Positions 1-6,955 of a stretch of 38,125 nucleotides of DNA are shown piece after piece. The position numbers were made by a program, and so were the translations under genes. The stretch lies in NCBI GenBank assembly GCA_944383965.1, contig CALWRQ010000012.1, positions 1 through 38,125 on the forward strand, read 5' to 3'. The notes beneath the pieces are model-generated. The model saw only the letters and a list, made by a program, of their open reading frames with translations, was not told the DNA's origin and ran no database searches. Each line of letters begins with the position of its first letter. Positions within the stretch are counted from its first letter, which is position 1. Source of the DNA: an uncultured Lachnospiraceae bacterium. GTDB taxonomy: Bacteria > Bacillota > Clostridia > Lachnospirales > Lachnospiraceae.

Positions 1-1640
1 CCGGAACGTCCTCTCAGCTGATTGTCAATACGGCGGGACTCATGCCGCTCCGTACCGATGATCTTCAGACCGCCCAGTTCTCTGGATTCCTCATCCAGCT
101 TGATATCCGTACCACGGCCGGCCATATTGGTAGCAATGGTCACAGCACCGTGAACACCCGCATCTGCTACAATCTCCGCCTCCAGCTCATGGTACTTTGC
201 GTTCAGCACCTTGTGCGGAATGCCGCGCTTTTTCAGCATCCGGCTGAGCATTTCGGAAGTCTCAATGGTAATGGTACCCACCAGAACCGGCTGTCCCTTC
301 GCATGTGTTGCGGCAATATCCTCTACTACCGCCTGGAATTTTTCCTTTTTCGTCTTATAAACAGCATCCTCATGATCAATACGGATCACCGGACGATTGG
401 TGGGAATTGCAACCGCATCCATACCGTAGGTATTTCTGAACTCTTTTTCCTCCGTAAGAGCCGTACCGGTCATTCCTGCCTTCTTATTGAACTTATTGAA
501 GAAGTTCTGGAAAGTGATGGTCGCCAGCGTCTTGCTTTCTCTCTTTACCTTCACATGCTCCTTCGCCTCAATCGCCTGATGCAATCCGTCGGAATACCGT
601 CTTCCGGGCATGATACGTCCGGTGAACTCGTCTACGATCAGGACCTCATCATCTTTTACCACATAGTCCTTATCACGGAACATGAGATAATTGGCACGGA
701 GAGCCAGGATGATGTTGTGCTGGATCTCCAGATTTTCCGGATCAGCCAGGTTCTCAATGTGGAAGAATTCCTCCACCTTCTTTACACCCTGCTCCGTCAG
801 GTTTACAATCTTATCCTTTTCATTGACGATAAAGTCTCCGGTCTCCTCGATTTCTTCGCCCATAATGGCAGCCATTTTGGAGAACTCGGCGGATTCCTCT
901 CCCCGTTCCAGCTGGCGTGCCAGGATATCGCAGACTTCATACAGCTTCGTGGATTTACCGCTCTGGCCGGAAATGATCAGGGGAGTTCTGGCCTCATCGA
1001 TCAGCACGGAGTCCACCTCATCGATGATGGCATAATCCAGATCCCGGAGCACCATCTGCTCCTTGTAAATGGCCATATTATCTCTCAGGTAGTCAAACCC
1101 CAGCTCATTGTTGGTCACATAGGTGATGTCGCAGGCATAAGCCTTCTTTCTCTCCTCCGTGTTCATGCTGTTGAGTACAACCCCTACGGTCAGTCCTAAA
1201 AATTCATGGACCCGGCCCATCCACTCTGCGTCACGTTTTGCCAGATAATCATTGACCGTGACAATATGAACACCCTTTCCTGCCAGTGCATTCAGATAAG
1301 CCGGGGCAGTAGATACCAGGGTCTTTCCTTCACCGGTCCGCATCTCCGCGATCCGTCCCTGATGAAGAACGATTCCGCCGATCAGCTGTACCGGATAATG
1401 TTCCATATTTAAAGTACGCTTGGCCGCCTCTCTTACTACCGCAAATGCCTCCGGAAGAAGATCGTCCAGAGTCTCTCCCTGAGCCAGCCTTTCCTTGAAC
1501 TGTCTCGTCTTATCCCGAAGCTCTTCATCAGACAGCTTCTGCATCTCCGGTCTCAACGCCTCAATTTTATCCACAATCGGATAAATCAGCTTTAATTCCC
1601 GCTCGCTGTGTGTGCCAAAGACTTTTTCAAAAATATTCAT
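1..1640 (-). CDS. secA: Preprotein translocase ATPase SecA (3' end outside window)
   Basis: SecA is the motor ATPase that pushes unfolded preproteins through the SecYEG channel. I translated the minus strand by hand from the ATG at 1640. It begins [16 protein letters not shown] and reads without interruption for 546 codons to the window edge, against roughly 850 residues for the family, so the C-terminal part is missing only because of the cut. Visible motifs are the Walker A segment MRTGEGKT (about residues 100-107), the [15 protein letters not shown] block (about 208-222) and, near the edge, [12 protein letters not shown], the conserved segment of the second nucleotide-binding fold. The start is supported by AGGAG eight bases upstream. 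hpf lies upstream in the opposite orientation, and the 700-base gap between them carries a secA promoter and a structured leader. Identity is secure. Confidence 0.97.
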   Translation of the reverse strand, partial: MNIFEKVFGTHSERELKLIYPIVDKIEALRPEMQKLSDEELRDKTRQFKERLAQGETLDDLLPEAFAVVREAAKRTLNMEHYPVQLIGGIVLHQGRIAEMRTGEGKTLVSTAPAYLNALAGKGVHIVTVNDYLAKRDAEWMGRVHEFLGLTVGVVLNSMNTEERKKAYACDITYVTNNELGFDYLRDNMAIYKEQMVLRDLDYAIIDEVDSVLIDEARTPLIISGQSGKSTKLYEVCDILARQLERGEESAEFSKMAAIMGEEIEETGDFIVNEKDKIVNLTEQGVKKVEEFFHIENLADPENLEIQHNIILALRANYLMFRDKDYVVKDDEVLIVDEFTGRIMPGRRYSDGLHQAIEAKEHVKVKRESKTLATITFQNFFNKFNKKAGMTGTALTEEKEFRNTYGMDAVAIPTNRPVIRIDHEDAVYKTKKEKFQAVVEDIAATHAKGQPVLVGTITIETSEMLSRMLKKRGIPHKVLNAKYHELEAEIVADAGVHGAVTIATNMAGRGTDIKLDEESRELGGLKIIGTERHESRRIDNQLRGRS

Positions 1641-1663
1641 TTAATTTCTCCTACTTATATAGC

Positions 1664-1795
1664 TTATCGCTCTGTGATCGTTCCAGAAGCAGACGGTCTG
1701 CCTCTGTCCGCGCTTCTGCTCATGCTTCCGGCTGAACGGACCGGCAGCACGAAAAAGGTTCCGCGATCCATAGTGCTCTTCGCGGAATCTGCCAT
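1664..1795 (-). CDS. Candidate 43-residue leader peptide upstream of secA
   Basis: A small open frame lies inside the secA leader. It starts at the ATG at 1795, about five bases after the predicted transcription start, and ends in TAA 23 bases before the secA start codon. The product would be rich in Ser, Arg and Gly, with a short hydrophobic run FFVLPV. A second in-frame ATG at 1771 follows GAAGAG and may be the better start. It sits in the loop of the hairpin at 1759-1787. No good Shine-Dalgarno precedes the first ATG. It has no similarity that I recognise. Its position recalls secM of enterobacteria, but the sequence does not. It may be untranslated leader RNA. Confidence 0.25.
   Translation of the reverse strand: MADSAKSTMDRGTFFVLPVRSAGSMSRSADRGRPSASGTITER
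1753..1787 (-). terminator. Attenuator-like hairpin in the secA leader
   Basis: Read on the minus strand, TTCCGCGA and TCGCGGAA pair perfectly (eight base pairs, 13-base loop) and are followed by CC and five T residues. This is the form of an intrinsic terminator. It begins only about a dozen bases after the predicted secA transcription start, so it could act as a leader attenuator. The T-run is short, so termination would be partial. Confidence 0.45.
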
Positions 1796-1805
1796 AATCC
1801 TGTAT

Positions 1806-1834
1806 ATTGTAGCACCTTCCGTCCGCTTATTCAA
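1806..1834 (-). promoter_or_regulatory. secA promoter (sigma-A type)
   Basis: On the minus strand TTGAAT (1829-1834), a 17-base spacer and TACAAT (1806-1811) form a good vegetative promoter. It implies a leader of about 160 bases before the secA ATG at 1640. Confidence 0.7.
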
Positions 1835-1949
1835 CTTGTTCATGAAAAATTAACAATATTCATCTGGCCGTCACATTTCCGGTGTTTACATAATTTTATT
1901 TTTATGGTAAACTTAGCACATTGCACAAGAACACAGGTTCCTTTTCAGG

Positions 1950-2064
1950 TTTTCCACATTATCCACACGTTCTTTCGACAATATCCCTCATTTTTGTCCA
2001 CATGCAAAAATCGCCTTTTTCACAGGAAAAGTAGTTATACACCAAGTTATCCACATTATCCACA
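1950..2064 (+). promoter_or_regulatory. DnaA-box cluster in the secA/hpf gap
   Basis: Three perfect DnaA boxes TTATCCACA lie at 1959-1967, 2047-2055 and 2056-2064. A near match TTTTCCACA abuts the first (1950-1958), and weaker matches are TTGTCCACA (1994-2002) and TTATACACC (2035-2043). All face the same way, and they include two abutting head-to-tail pairs. The surrounding 1850-2300 stretch is strongly A+T rich. No dnaA, dnaN or rpmH is in the window. The cluster therefore resembles the secondary DnaA-box clusters known from Bacillus rather than a recognised oriC. Confidence 0.7.
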
Positions 2065-2170
2065 TTATTTTCCCCTCCCTTTCATCGTTCCCACGACAAA
2101 AGAATTTCATTCGTTTTTTTGTATACCTGTCACAAACTTACTTGTTTCGACAAAAAAAGCAGGAATTTCC

Positions 2171-2198
2171 TTGACTTTTTCAAAGTGGCTCATATAGT
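2171..2198 (+). promoter_or_regulatory. Possible distal hpf promoter
   Basis: TTGACT (2171-2176), a 16-base spacer and TATAGT (2193-2198) lie about 145 bases before hpf. It is a weaker candidate than the proximal promoter and would give a long leader. No function can be assigned from sequence alone. Confidence 0.35.
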
Positions 2199-2281
2199 TT
2201 TACAATGTTTTTCTGCCTGAATCAGAATGAAAATTTTATAAAATATTTAGAATAATTGTCATAACATTTCTCTCTTTATCA

Positions 2282-2310
2282 TTGAGTTTTTTGACTTCAT
2301 GTGTTATAAT
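2282..2310 (+). promoter_or_regulatory. Proximal hpf promoter
   Basis: TTGAGT (2282-2287), a 17-base spacer and a consensus TATAAT (2305-2310) precede hpf. AAAGGAG at 2327-2333 is the ribosome binding site, ten bases before the ATG at 2344. The leader is only about 27 bases, too short for a structured RNA element. Confidence 0.75.
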
Positions 2311-2343
2311 AGCACTATCATAAGAAAAAGGAGCTGATGGTTT

Positions 2344-2871
2344 ATGCGTTATACAATTACTGGCAGAAATATTGAGGTGACTCCTGGACTGAAAGCGGCA
2401 GTAGAAGAGAAAATCGGAAAGCTGGAAAGATACTTTACCCCGGACACAGAAGTGATCGTGACTCTGGGAGTTCAGAAAGAAAGGCAGAAAATCGAAGTAA
2501 CCATCCCCATGAAAGGGAATATTATCCGTGCAGAAGAGACAAGCAACGATATGTATGTTTCCATTGATCTGGTAGAAGAGATCATTGAGAGACAGATCAA
2601 AAAATACAAACAGAAACTCATCGACAAGAAGCAGTCAGCTCTGTCCTTCTCCGATGCATTCGTAAAGGAAGAGTATGAAGCAGAAGACGAAATCAAAATC
2701 GTCAAATCCAAACGCTTTGCCGTAAAGCCCATGGATCCGGAAGAAGCCTGCATCCAGATGGAGCTTCTGGGCCACAGCTTCTACGTATTCTTAAATGCGG
2801 AAACCGAAGAAGTGAACGTTGTTTATAAACGGAAAGGAAATACCTACGGACTGATCGAACCGGAATTCTGA
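2344..2871 (+). CDS. hpf: Long-form ribosome hibernation-promoting factor
   Basis: The protein has 175 residues, the length of long-form HPF, which dimerises idle 70S ribosomes into 100S particles in stationary phase. Residues 1-100 form the S30AE/YfiA fold (MRYTITGRNIEVTPGLK at the start), which binds between the anticodon and mRNA channels of the 30S subunit. After a charged linker, residues about 115-175 form the C-terminal dimerisation domain, recognised from KPMDPEEACIQMELLGHSFY and a final GNTYGLIEP. The start is fixed by the ribosome binding site at 2327-2333; the ATG seven bases upstream is out of frame. The gene is monocistronic, with its own promoter and a strong terminator. In many Firmicutes hpf lies just upstream of secA in the same direction; here the two are divergent. 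Confidence 0.95.
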   Translation: MRYTITGRNIEVTPGLKAAVEEKIGKLERYFTPDTEVIVTLGVQKERQKIEVTIPMKGNIIRAEETSNDMYVSIDLVEEIIERQIKKYKQKLIDKKQSALSFSDAFVKEEYEAEDEIKIVKSKRFAVKPMDPEEACIQMELLGHSFYVFLNAETEEVNVVYKRKGNTYGLIEPEF

Positions 2872-2915
2872 CTGGAATAGAATGATTCTTTCAGGCATAT
2901 GATTCAGCAGAACGG

Positions 2916-2954
2916 CCGCCGGTCTCTGGAAAAACCAGAGACCGGCGGTTTTTT
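2916..2954 (+). terminator. hpf intrinsic terminator
   Basis: A perfect 14-base-pair stem (CCGCCGGTCTCTGG with its complement) and a five-A loop are followed by six T residues on the plus strand. Confidence 0.93.
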
Positions 2955-2973
2955 CTGTTTCTTCCGGAACACC

Positions 2974-3026
2974 AAAAAAGAGACTGCTCCGCGACCAGGC
3001 TTCCGCCCGATCACGAAGTCAGTCTC
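2974..3026 (-). terminator. Terminator of the trxB-NlpC/P60 operon
   Basis: On the minus strand an outer GAGACTG/CAGTCTC stem encloses a ten-pair inner hairpin that closes fully only with G-U pairs of this orientation (GTGATCGGGC against GCCTGGTCGC, GGAA loop). It runs into six T residues. The wobble pattern shows that it serves the minus-strand operon and not hpf. Confidence 0.85.
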
Positions 3027-3061
3027 CTCTGATCTCTTTTTTATTTTCTCCGCTTTCTCGA

Positions 3062-4279
3062 TCAATCAAGGAATGTAACCGCTTTGCACGGAGTTCTGTA
3101 GTTGGCATTGGCAATACAGATGCCTGTCTTGGAAGTGGCTGCATGAATAATCTGTCCGCCGCCTATGTACATAGCTACATGATTGATCGTGTCTCCGCTG
3201 GCGTAAAACAGCAGGTCTCCCGGCTGCACATCGGAAACTGCGATCTCCCGTCCTTTCGCAGCCTGATCTCTGGAACTTCTTCCCGTGCTGATTCCGAAAT
3301 GCTCATAGATCCGCATGGTGAACCCGGAACAGTCCGTTCCGTCCGTCAGGCTGGAACCTCCATAGACGTACGGATTTCCGAGAAACTGCTTGGCATAAGC
3401 CACGATTGCCTCTCTTGTGGCACTCATGACTGCCTGCTCTCCTTCCGGCGTAAAGTATCCCGGCCCGCTCTCCTGAGCCCCCGATACGGCGCTGCCATCC
3501 TGGCTGCCCGTAACCGGCGGTGCATCCGTGCTGTGAGAAGTGCCGTCTCCCGCCGGATTCGCCGGGATCACGTTTTCTTCTACCGTTTTTTCCAGCTTCT
3601 CAATGGCAGCTTCCGCCTCCTGCTTCTGCTGCTCTTTCTGCCGAAGCTGCTGCTCCTCCTCTTCCAGGCTGACCGCCTCTCGGAACTCTACCCGGGTACT
3701 GATATAATCGCAGGAAACATATCCCTGCAGCGTATCGTCGATCAGCAGCTTCGCAAAACCGCTCTCCTCTCCGATCACCTCATAACTAGTGCCGGAATCC
3801 AGAGTGGTAAGGACCGTACTTTCCAGAGACGGTGCTTCTCTCAGCCTCAGGCCGGAGTTGCTGGTAACCGTGGCATAGGTCGTTCCGATTTCCTTTGCCA
3901 CCGCCTCTGCTTCATCTCCGGTGATGAAATACTGTGCTTTCACATAACCTTCCACCGATCCGGAGCGTATCTGATACCAGTCGCCTCCCTCTCCGGATAC
4001 GGTGGCAAGAATGGTCGCCGCACAATCATCGTAGATCTTTCCCACCACAGTTCCCGTCGTGCTGGCCTCAGACCGTACATTTACATAATTAGTCACCCGG
4101 CAGACCGCAATGCTGTCGTAGGAATCCCCGCTGGTCGCCATTACCGTCTGCGCCGTATTCGCACTGGTTCCAAGCGGCGGCACCATTTCCTCCGCCCAGG
4201 CCGGCAGACCGGTGAGAACCGTCAGGCTTCCTGCAAGAACTGCAGCGCAAATGACCTGTTTCTTTCTGTTCTTTTTCAT
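3062..4279 (-). CDS. Secreted SH3b-NlpC/P60 peptidoglycan hydrolase
   Basis: The 405-residue product is a likely exported wall endopeptidase that cuts within the stem peptide. A lysine-rich N terminus, a hydrophobic core and AWA-E (residues 1-30) make a signal peptide. Two bacterial SH3 domains follow (about 57-118 and 134-196, each with an LR or VR motif after the first strand). Next come a Glu/Gln-rich coiled coil (about 203-235) and a Pro/Gly/Ser linker. The NlpC/P60 domain (about 285-405) has the catalytic Cys in GTDCSGF (C317) and His residues in INHVAMYIG (H367) and IIHAA (H379). AGGAGG overlaps the end of trxB, whose stop lies 15 bases upstream, so the two are probably co-transcribed. 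Substrate specificity cannot be read from the sequence. Confidence 0.93.
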   Translation of the reverse strand: MKKNRKKQVICAAVLAGSLTVLTGLPAWAEEMVPPLGTSANTAQTVMATSGDSYDSIAVCRVTNYVNVRSEASTTGTVVGKIYDDCAATILATVSGEGGDWYQIRSGSVEGYVKAQYFITGDEAEAVAKEIGTTYATVTSNSGLRLREAPSLESTVLTTLDSGTSYEVIGEESGFAKLLIDDTLQGYVSCDYISTRVEFREAVSLEEEEQQLRQKEQQKQEAEAAIEKLEKTVEENVIPANPAGDGTSHSTDAPPVTGSQDGSAVSGAQESGPGYFTPEGEQAVMSATREAIVAYAKQFLGNPYVYGGSSLTDGTDCSGFTMRIYEHFGISTGRSSRDQAAKGREIAVSDVQPGDLLFYASGDTINHVAMYIGGGQIIHAATSKTGICIANANYRTPCKAVTFLD

Positions 4280-4294
4280 TGGTCCGCTGCCTCC

Positions 4295-5212
4295 TCAGTC
4301 TTCCGTAAGGTAGCGTTCCACACCGGTGATGGCATTGGCCCCGTCCGCCACTGCCGTCACAATCTGACGAAGCGCCTTCGTTCTCACATCGCCGGCAGCA
4401 AAAACACCGGGACAGGAGGTTGCACAGTCCTCTCCTGCTTTTATATAGCCGTTTTCCATTTCCACCATTCCCTCAAACGAAGCGCTGTTGGGGGTGATTC
4501 CCACGGCCACAAAGACTCCCTGAACTTCCAGCTCCCTGGTCTCCTTTGTTTTTACATTGGAAACCACCAGTTTTTCTACTTTATCCTCTCCCTCGATCCG
4601 CTCTGCCACGCTGTCCCATACCATCTCCACATTATCCAGAGACAGAAGCTTCTTCTGAAGGCTCTTTGCTCCCCGCAGTTCATCCCGGCGATGAACCACA
4701 TACACCTTCCTGCAGAGGCGTGACAGGAAAATGGCATCCTCGATCGCCACATCTCCTCCGCCGATCACCGCGGTGGTCCGGCCTTTGAAAAACGCCCCGT
4801 CACAAGTCGCGCAGTAGGATACTCCCATACCTGCCAGCTCTTCCTCACCGGGTATCCCCAGCTTGCGGTGTCCTGCTCCCGTAGCAATGATCACCGTTCT
4901 GGTCCGGTACGTATCTCCTGTGCAGACCACCTTCTTGATCTTTCCCTCTGTTTCGATGCGAAGCACCTCATCTTCCACAAATTCCGCTCCCAGCTTATCC
5001 GCATGTTCCCGGAATTTCATTCCCAGATCATAGCCTCCGATTCCCTGTACCCCGGGATAATTGTCCACCTCGTAGGTAGTAAGCACCTGTCCGCCGCTGA
5101 CCACATTTTTTTCTATTACAATGGCATTCAGCTCCGCCCTTTCCGCATAGATAGCCGCCGCCAGCCCTGCAGGACCGGAGCCGATGATCACCACGTCATA
5201 AATCTCGCCCAT
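4295..5212 (-). CDS. trxB: Thioredoxin-disulfide reductase (NADPH)
   Basis: This flavoenzyme passes electrons from NADPH through FAD to thioredoxin in the cytosol. With the start used here it has 305 residues. It shows the FAD fingerprint IIGSGPAGLAAA (about residues 9-20), the redox-active CATC pair (C134 and C137), the NADPH fold GGGDVAIED (151-159) with the HRRDELR segment, and the C-terminal FAD motif AAGDVR. An upstream in-frame ATG (5233) is possible, but AAAGGAGG lies eight bases before the ATG at 5212, so that start is preferred. It is the first gene of an operon with the downstream wall hydrolase. Thioredoxin itself is not in the window. Confidence 0.94.
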   Translation of the reverse strand: MGEIYDVVIIGSGPAGLAAAIYAERAELNAIVIEKNVVSGGQVLTTYEVDNYPGVQGIGGYDLGMKFREHADKLGAEFVEDEVLRIETEGKIKKVVCTGDTYRTRTVIIATGAGHRKLGIPGEEELAGMGVSYCATCDGAFFKGRTTAVIGGGDVAIEDAIFLSRLCRKVYVVHRRDELRGAKSLQKKLLSLDNVEMVWDSVAERIEGEDKVEKLVVSNVKTKETRELEVQGVFVAVGITPNSASFEGMVEMENGYIKAGEDCATSCPGVFAAGDVRTKALRQIVTAVADGANAITGVERYLTED

Positions 5213-5281
5213 TGGAATTCCTCCTTTGCCCATACGGGATCATTCTTTCAGTCTTTACAGTTTTATTAAGGTTCAGTGTGT

Positions 5282-5311
5282 AGTATATCATGTATTGCCT
5301 CAGGAATACAA
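5282..5311 (-). promoter_or_regulatory. Probable trxB promoter
   Basis: On the minus strand TTGTAT (5306-5311), an 18-base spacer and an extended -10 TGATATACT (TATACT at 5282-5287) precede trxB by about 70 bases. The -35 match is partial. Confidence 0.5.
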
Positions 5312-5380
5312 TCCCAGATTGGGGGGTGTAAGAAAGTTTTAAGGATTCCCCCGGCAGATGGTTACTTCTGTTGTTTTTTT

Positions 5381-5389
5381 TGGTATAAT
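5381..5389 (+). promoter_or_regulatory. Extended -10 promoter of the FabG-like gene
   Basis: TGGTATAAT is a consensus extended -10 element 21 bases before the start codon at 5411. No good -35 is visible, which is normal for this promoter class. GAGGTGAT (about 5399-5406) is the ribosome binding site. Confidence 0.6.
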
Positions 5390-5410
5390 AGGCATCAAGA
5401 GGTGATGACT

Positions 5411-6142
5411 ATGGCAAAAAAAACAGTGCTGGTAACGGGCGCCTCCCGTGGAATCGGGAAGGCCATTGCCGTAAAATTTGCAAAAAAAGGCTATAACGTA
5501 GCAATCAGCTGTCTTCGCAATGAGGACCGGCTTATGCAGGCCAAGCGGGACATCGAGTCTTTTCAGACCTCCTGTCTGGCCTTTCTTGGCGATATGGGTG
5601 ACTGGAACACCTGCCAGACCATGTTTGAAAAGGTGAAAAAACAGTTTGGTCCTGTGGATGTACTGGTCAACAATGCGGGGATCTCTTACATCGGTCTTCT
5701 TCAGGATATGACCCCGGCCGACTGGGACCGGATTGTCCGGACAAACCTGACTTCTGTTTTCAACTGCTGCCGTCTGGCTGTTCCCGACATGATTTCCGCA
5801 AAATCAGGAAAAATCATCAACATTTCTTCCGTCTGGGGAATTGCGGGAGCTTCCTGTGAAGTGGCATACTCTGCCACCAAAGGCGGGATCAACGCCTTTT
5901 CCAAGGCCCTGGCCAAGGAGCTTGGTCCAAGCAATATTCAGGTAAACGCCGTTGCCTGCGGAGCCATTGACACGGAAATGAACCGTTGGATGGAGGATGA
6001 CGAGCTGATCAGTCTGGTAGACGAAATTCCTGCCGGGCGGCTTGGAAAGGCGGAAGAAGTGGCTGATCTGGTCTATCATCTTGCCTATAAGAGCAACTAT
6101 CTGACCGGACAGGTGATCGGCCTGGACGGCGGCTGGATCTGA
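5411..6142 (+). CDS. FabG-like short-chain dehydrogenase/reductase
   Basis: The 243-residue protein is a classical short-chain reductase using NAD(P)H. It has the nucleotide-binding TGASRGIG (residues 9-16), NNAG (87-90) and the catalytic Ser140, Tyr153 and Lys157 (in YSATK), spaced as in FabG. The closing GLDGGWI is typical of the family. The start at 5411 follows GAGGTGAT; the ATG two codons earlier overlaps that site and is less likely. The gene stands alone, not in a fatty-acid cluster. Candidates are 3-oxoacyl-ACP reductase or the related YmfI group, which reduces a modification on elongation factor P. I cannot choose between them from sequence. Confidence 0.88.
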   Translation: MAKKTVLVTGASRGIGKAIAVKFAKKGYNVAISCLRNEDRLMQAKRDIESFQTSCLAFLGDMGDWNTCQTMFEKVKKQFGPVDVLVNNAGISYIGLLQDMTPADWDRIVRTNLTSVFNCCRLAVPDMISAKSGKIINISSVWGIAGASCEVAYSATKGGINAFSKALAKELGPSNIQVNAVACGAIDTEMNRWMEDDELISLVDEIPAGRLGKAEEVADLVYHLAYKSNYLTGQVIGLDGGWI

Positions 6143-6156
6143 TCCGGAACCTTTTG

Positions 6157-6195
6157 CAGGGAGGAGAACCTCAGACAGTCTCCTCCCTGTTTTTT
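6157..6195 (+). terminator. Terminator of the FabG-like gene
   Basis: An 11-base-pair stem (CAGGGAGGAGA and complement) is followed by six T residues on the plus strand. It touches the stop codon of the convergent DUF554 gene. The minus strand lacks a T-run, so it serves mainly the plus-strand gene. Confidence 0.85.
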
Positions 6196-6880
6196 ACATT
6201 CCCACAAAGCCTTTCAGAGCAAACCATATGGGAGGTACCAGCAGACACGGCAGCATGTTCATGGTTTTAAACTGCTTGACGTTCAGTATGGACAGGCCGG
6301 AGCTGGCAATCAGGAAGCCGCCGATAACAGAAATCTCCGTAAGCAGGTCTGCCGACAGAACAGGTTCCAGAAAGCCCGCTCCCAGATAGATCGCCCCCTG
6401 CCAGCAGAACAGCACAGCCGCAGCGGCGCACATGCCGATCCCGTACGTGGAAGCCAGCACAGTAGATGAAATCAGGTCCAGAGTCGCATTGGTAAACAGG
6501 TAGGTGTTATCCCCGTAAAGTGCACTTTGAATCGGCCCCAGAATGGACAGAGTGCCGATGCAGAACAGCAGGATTCCCGTGGACAATCCCTGGGCCAGAC
6601 TGCTGCCTCCGGAAAAATGATCCGTAATCCGGTGGAACCGGCCGTCTATGTCCAGGATCTCTCCCGCCAGACTTCCGATAGCCAGACTGGCGATAAACAA
6701 CACGGGATATGCGCTTTTGGGCATGTTCTGGACTACGGAATTGATCCCCAGACCAAAGGCAGCCAGGCCCATGGCGTTGAACAGCACCTGCTGATGCTCC
6801 TCCTTGATTCCTTTATTGATGCGGCTTCCCACAATGCTTCCCGTCAGAATGGCCGCCGTATTCGCAATGGTTCCTATCAT
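6194..6880 (-). CDS. DUF554 family integral membrane protein
   Basis: The 228-residue protein is hydrophobic throughout, with about six to seven membrane spans. It matches the DUF554 (YdfK-like) family: it opens MIGTIANTAAILTGSIVG, has GLGINS near residue 44 and ends in a Pro-rich helix. Its function is unknown in the family. A GGGGGA site lies six bases before the ATG. The promoter in front has the 19-base spacer and dyad of a MerR-activated promoter, and the nearest upstream gene on the same strand encodes a MerR regulator. This suggests the protein responds to a small-molecule signal and may move or tolerate a compound; that role is an inference. Confidence 0.88.
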   Translation of the reverse strand: MIGTIANTAAILTGSIVGSRINKGIKEEHQQVLFNAMGLAAFGLGINSVVQNMPKSAYPVLFIASLAIGSLAGEILDIDGRFHRITDHFSGGSSLAQGLSTGILLFCIGTLSILGPIQSALYGDNTYLFTNATLDLISSTVLASTYGIGMCAAAAVLFCWQGAIYLGAGFLEPVLSADLLTEISVIGGFLIASSGLSILNVKQFKTMNMLPCLLVPPIWFALKGFVGM

Positions 6881-6917
6881 ATCATTTCCCCCTGACTCTT
6901 TTGTTTGTATAGTGGAA

Positions 6918-6948
6918 AGAATAAACCCTCCAGTTACTGGAGGGTCAA
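6918..6948 (-). promoter_or_regulatory. MerR-type operator and promoter of the DUF554 gene
   Basis: On the minus strand the -35 TTGACC (6943-6948) and -10 TATTCT (6918-6923) are 19 bases apart. The dyad ACCCTCCAG-TAA-CTGGAGGGT (6925-6945) fills the spacer. An over-long spacer filled by a dyad is the hallmark of promoters that MerR-family proteins twist into an active form. The dyad could also be read as a terminator for the MerR gene, but the T-run behind it is poor (TTATTC). Confidence 0.65.
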
Positions 6949-6955
6949 CATATTT

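Noticed and set aside
42-1199. 385-codon plus-strand frame opposite secA
   Set aside because: It is the shadow of secA, which is certain on the minus strand.
1904-2197. 97-codon frame through the DnaA-box region
   Set aside because: No ribosome site, Phe/His/Ser-rich product from A+T-rich DNA, and it would be coded by the repeated DnaA boxes themselves.
2161-2200. Sigma-H promoter before hpf
   Set aside because: AGGAATT matches the sigma-H -35, but no GAAT lies at the required distance downstream.
1854-2343. raiA-type structured RNA before hpf
   Set aside because: The motif is known from upstream of hpf genes in Firmicutes, so I looked for it. The stretch is A+T rich without extended stems, and the good hpf promoter at 2282-2310 leaves only a 27-base leader.
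1850-2343. Chromosomal origin oriC at the DnaA boxes
   Set aside because: No dnaA, dnaN, rpmH, gyrB or parAB genes are in the window. Kept as a DnaA-box cluster only.
3143-4723. 526-codon open frame on the plus strand opposite the NlpC/P60 gene and trxB
   Set aside because: It is antisense to two well-supported genes, has no ribosome site, and its Arg/Ser/His/Leu-rich product has no domain. Long antisense frames are common opposite genes of this codon usage.
6925-6945. Intrinsic terminator of the MerR gene
   Set aside because: The stem is good but no clear T-run follows. Its exact placement in a 19-base spacer between promoter elements fits a MerR operator better.
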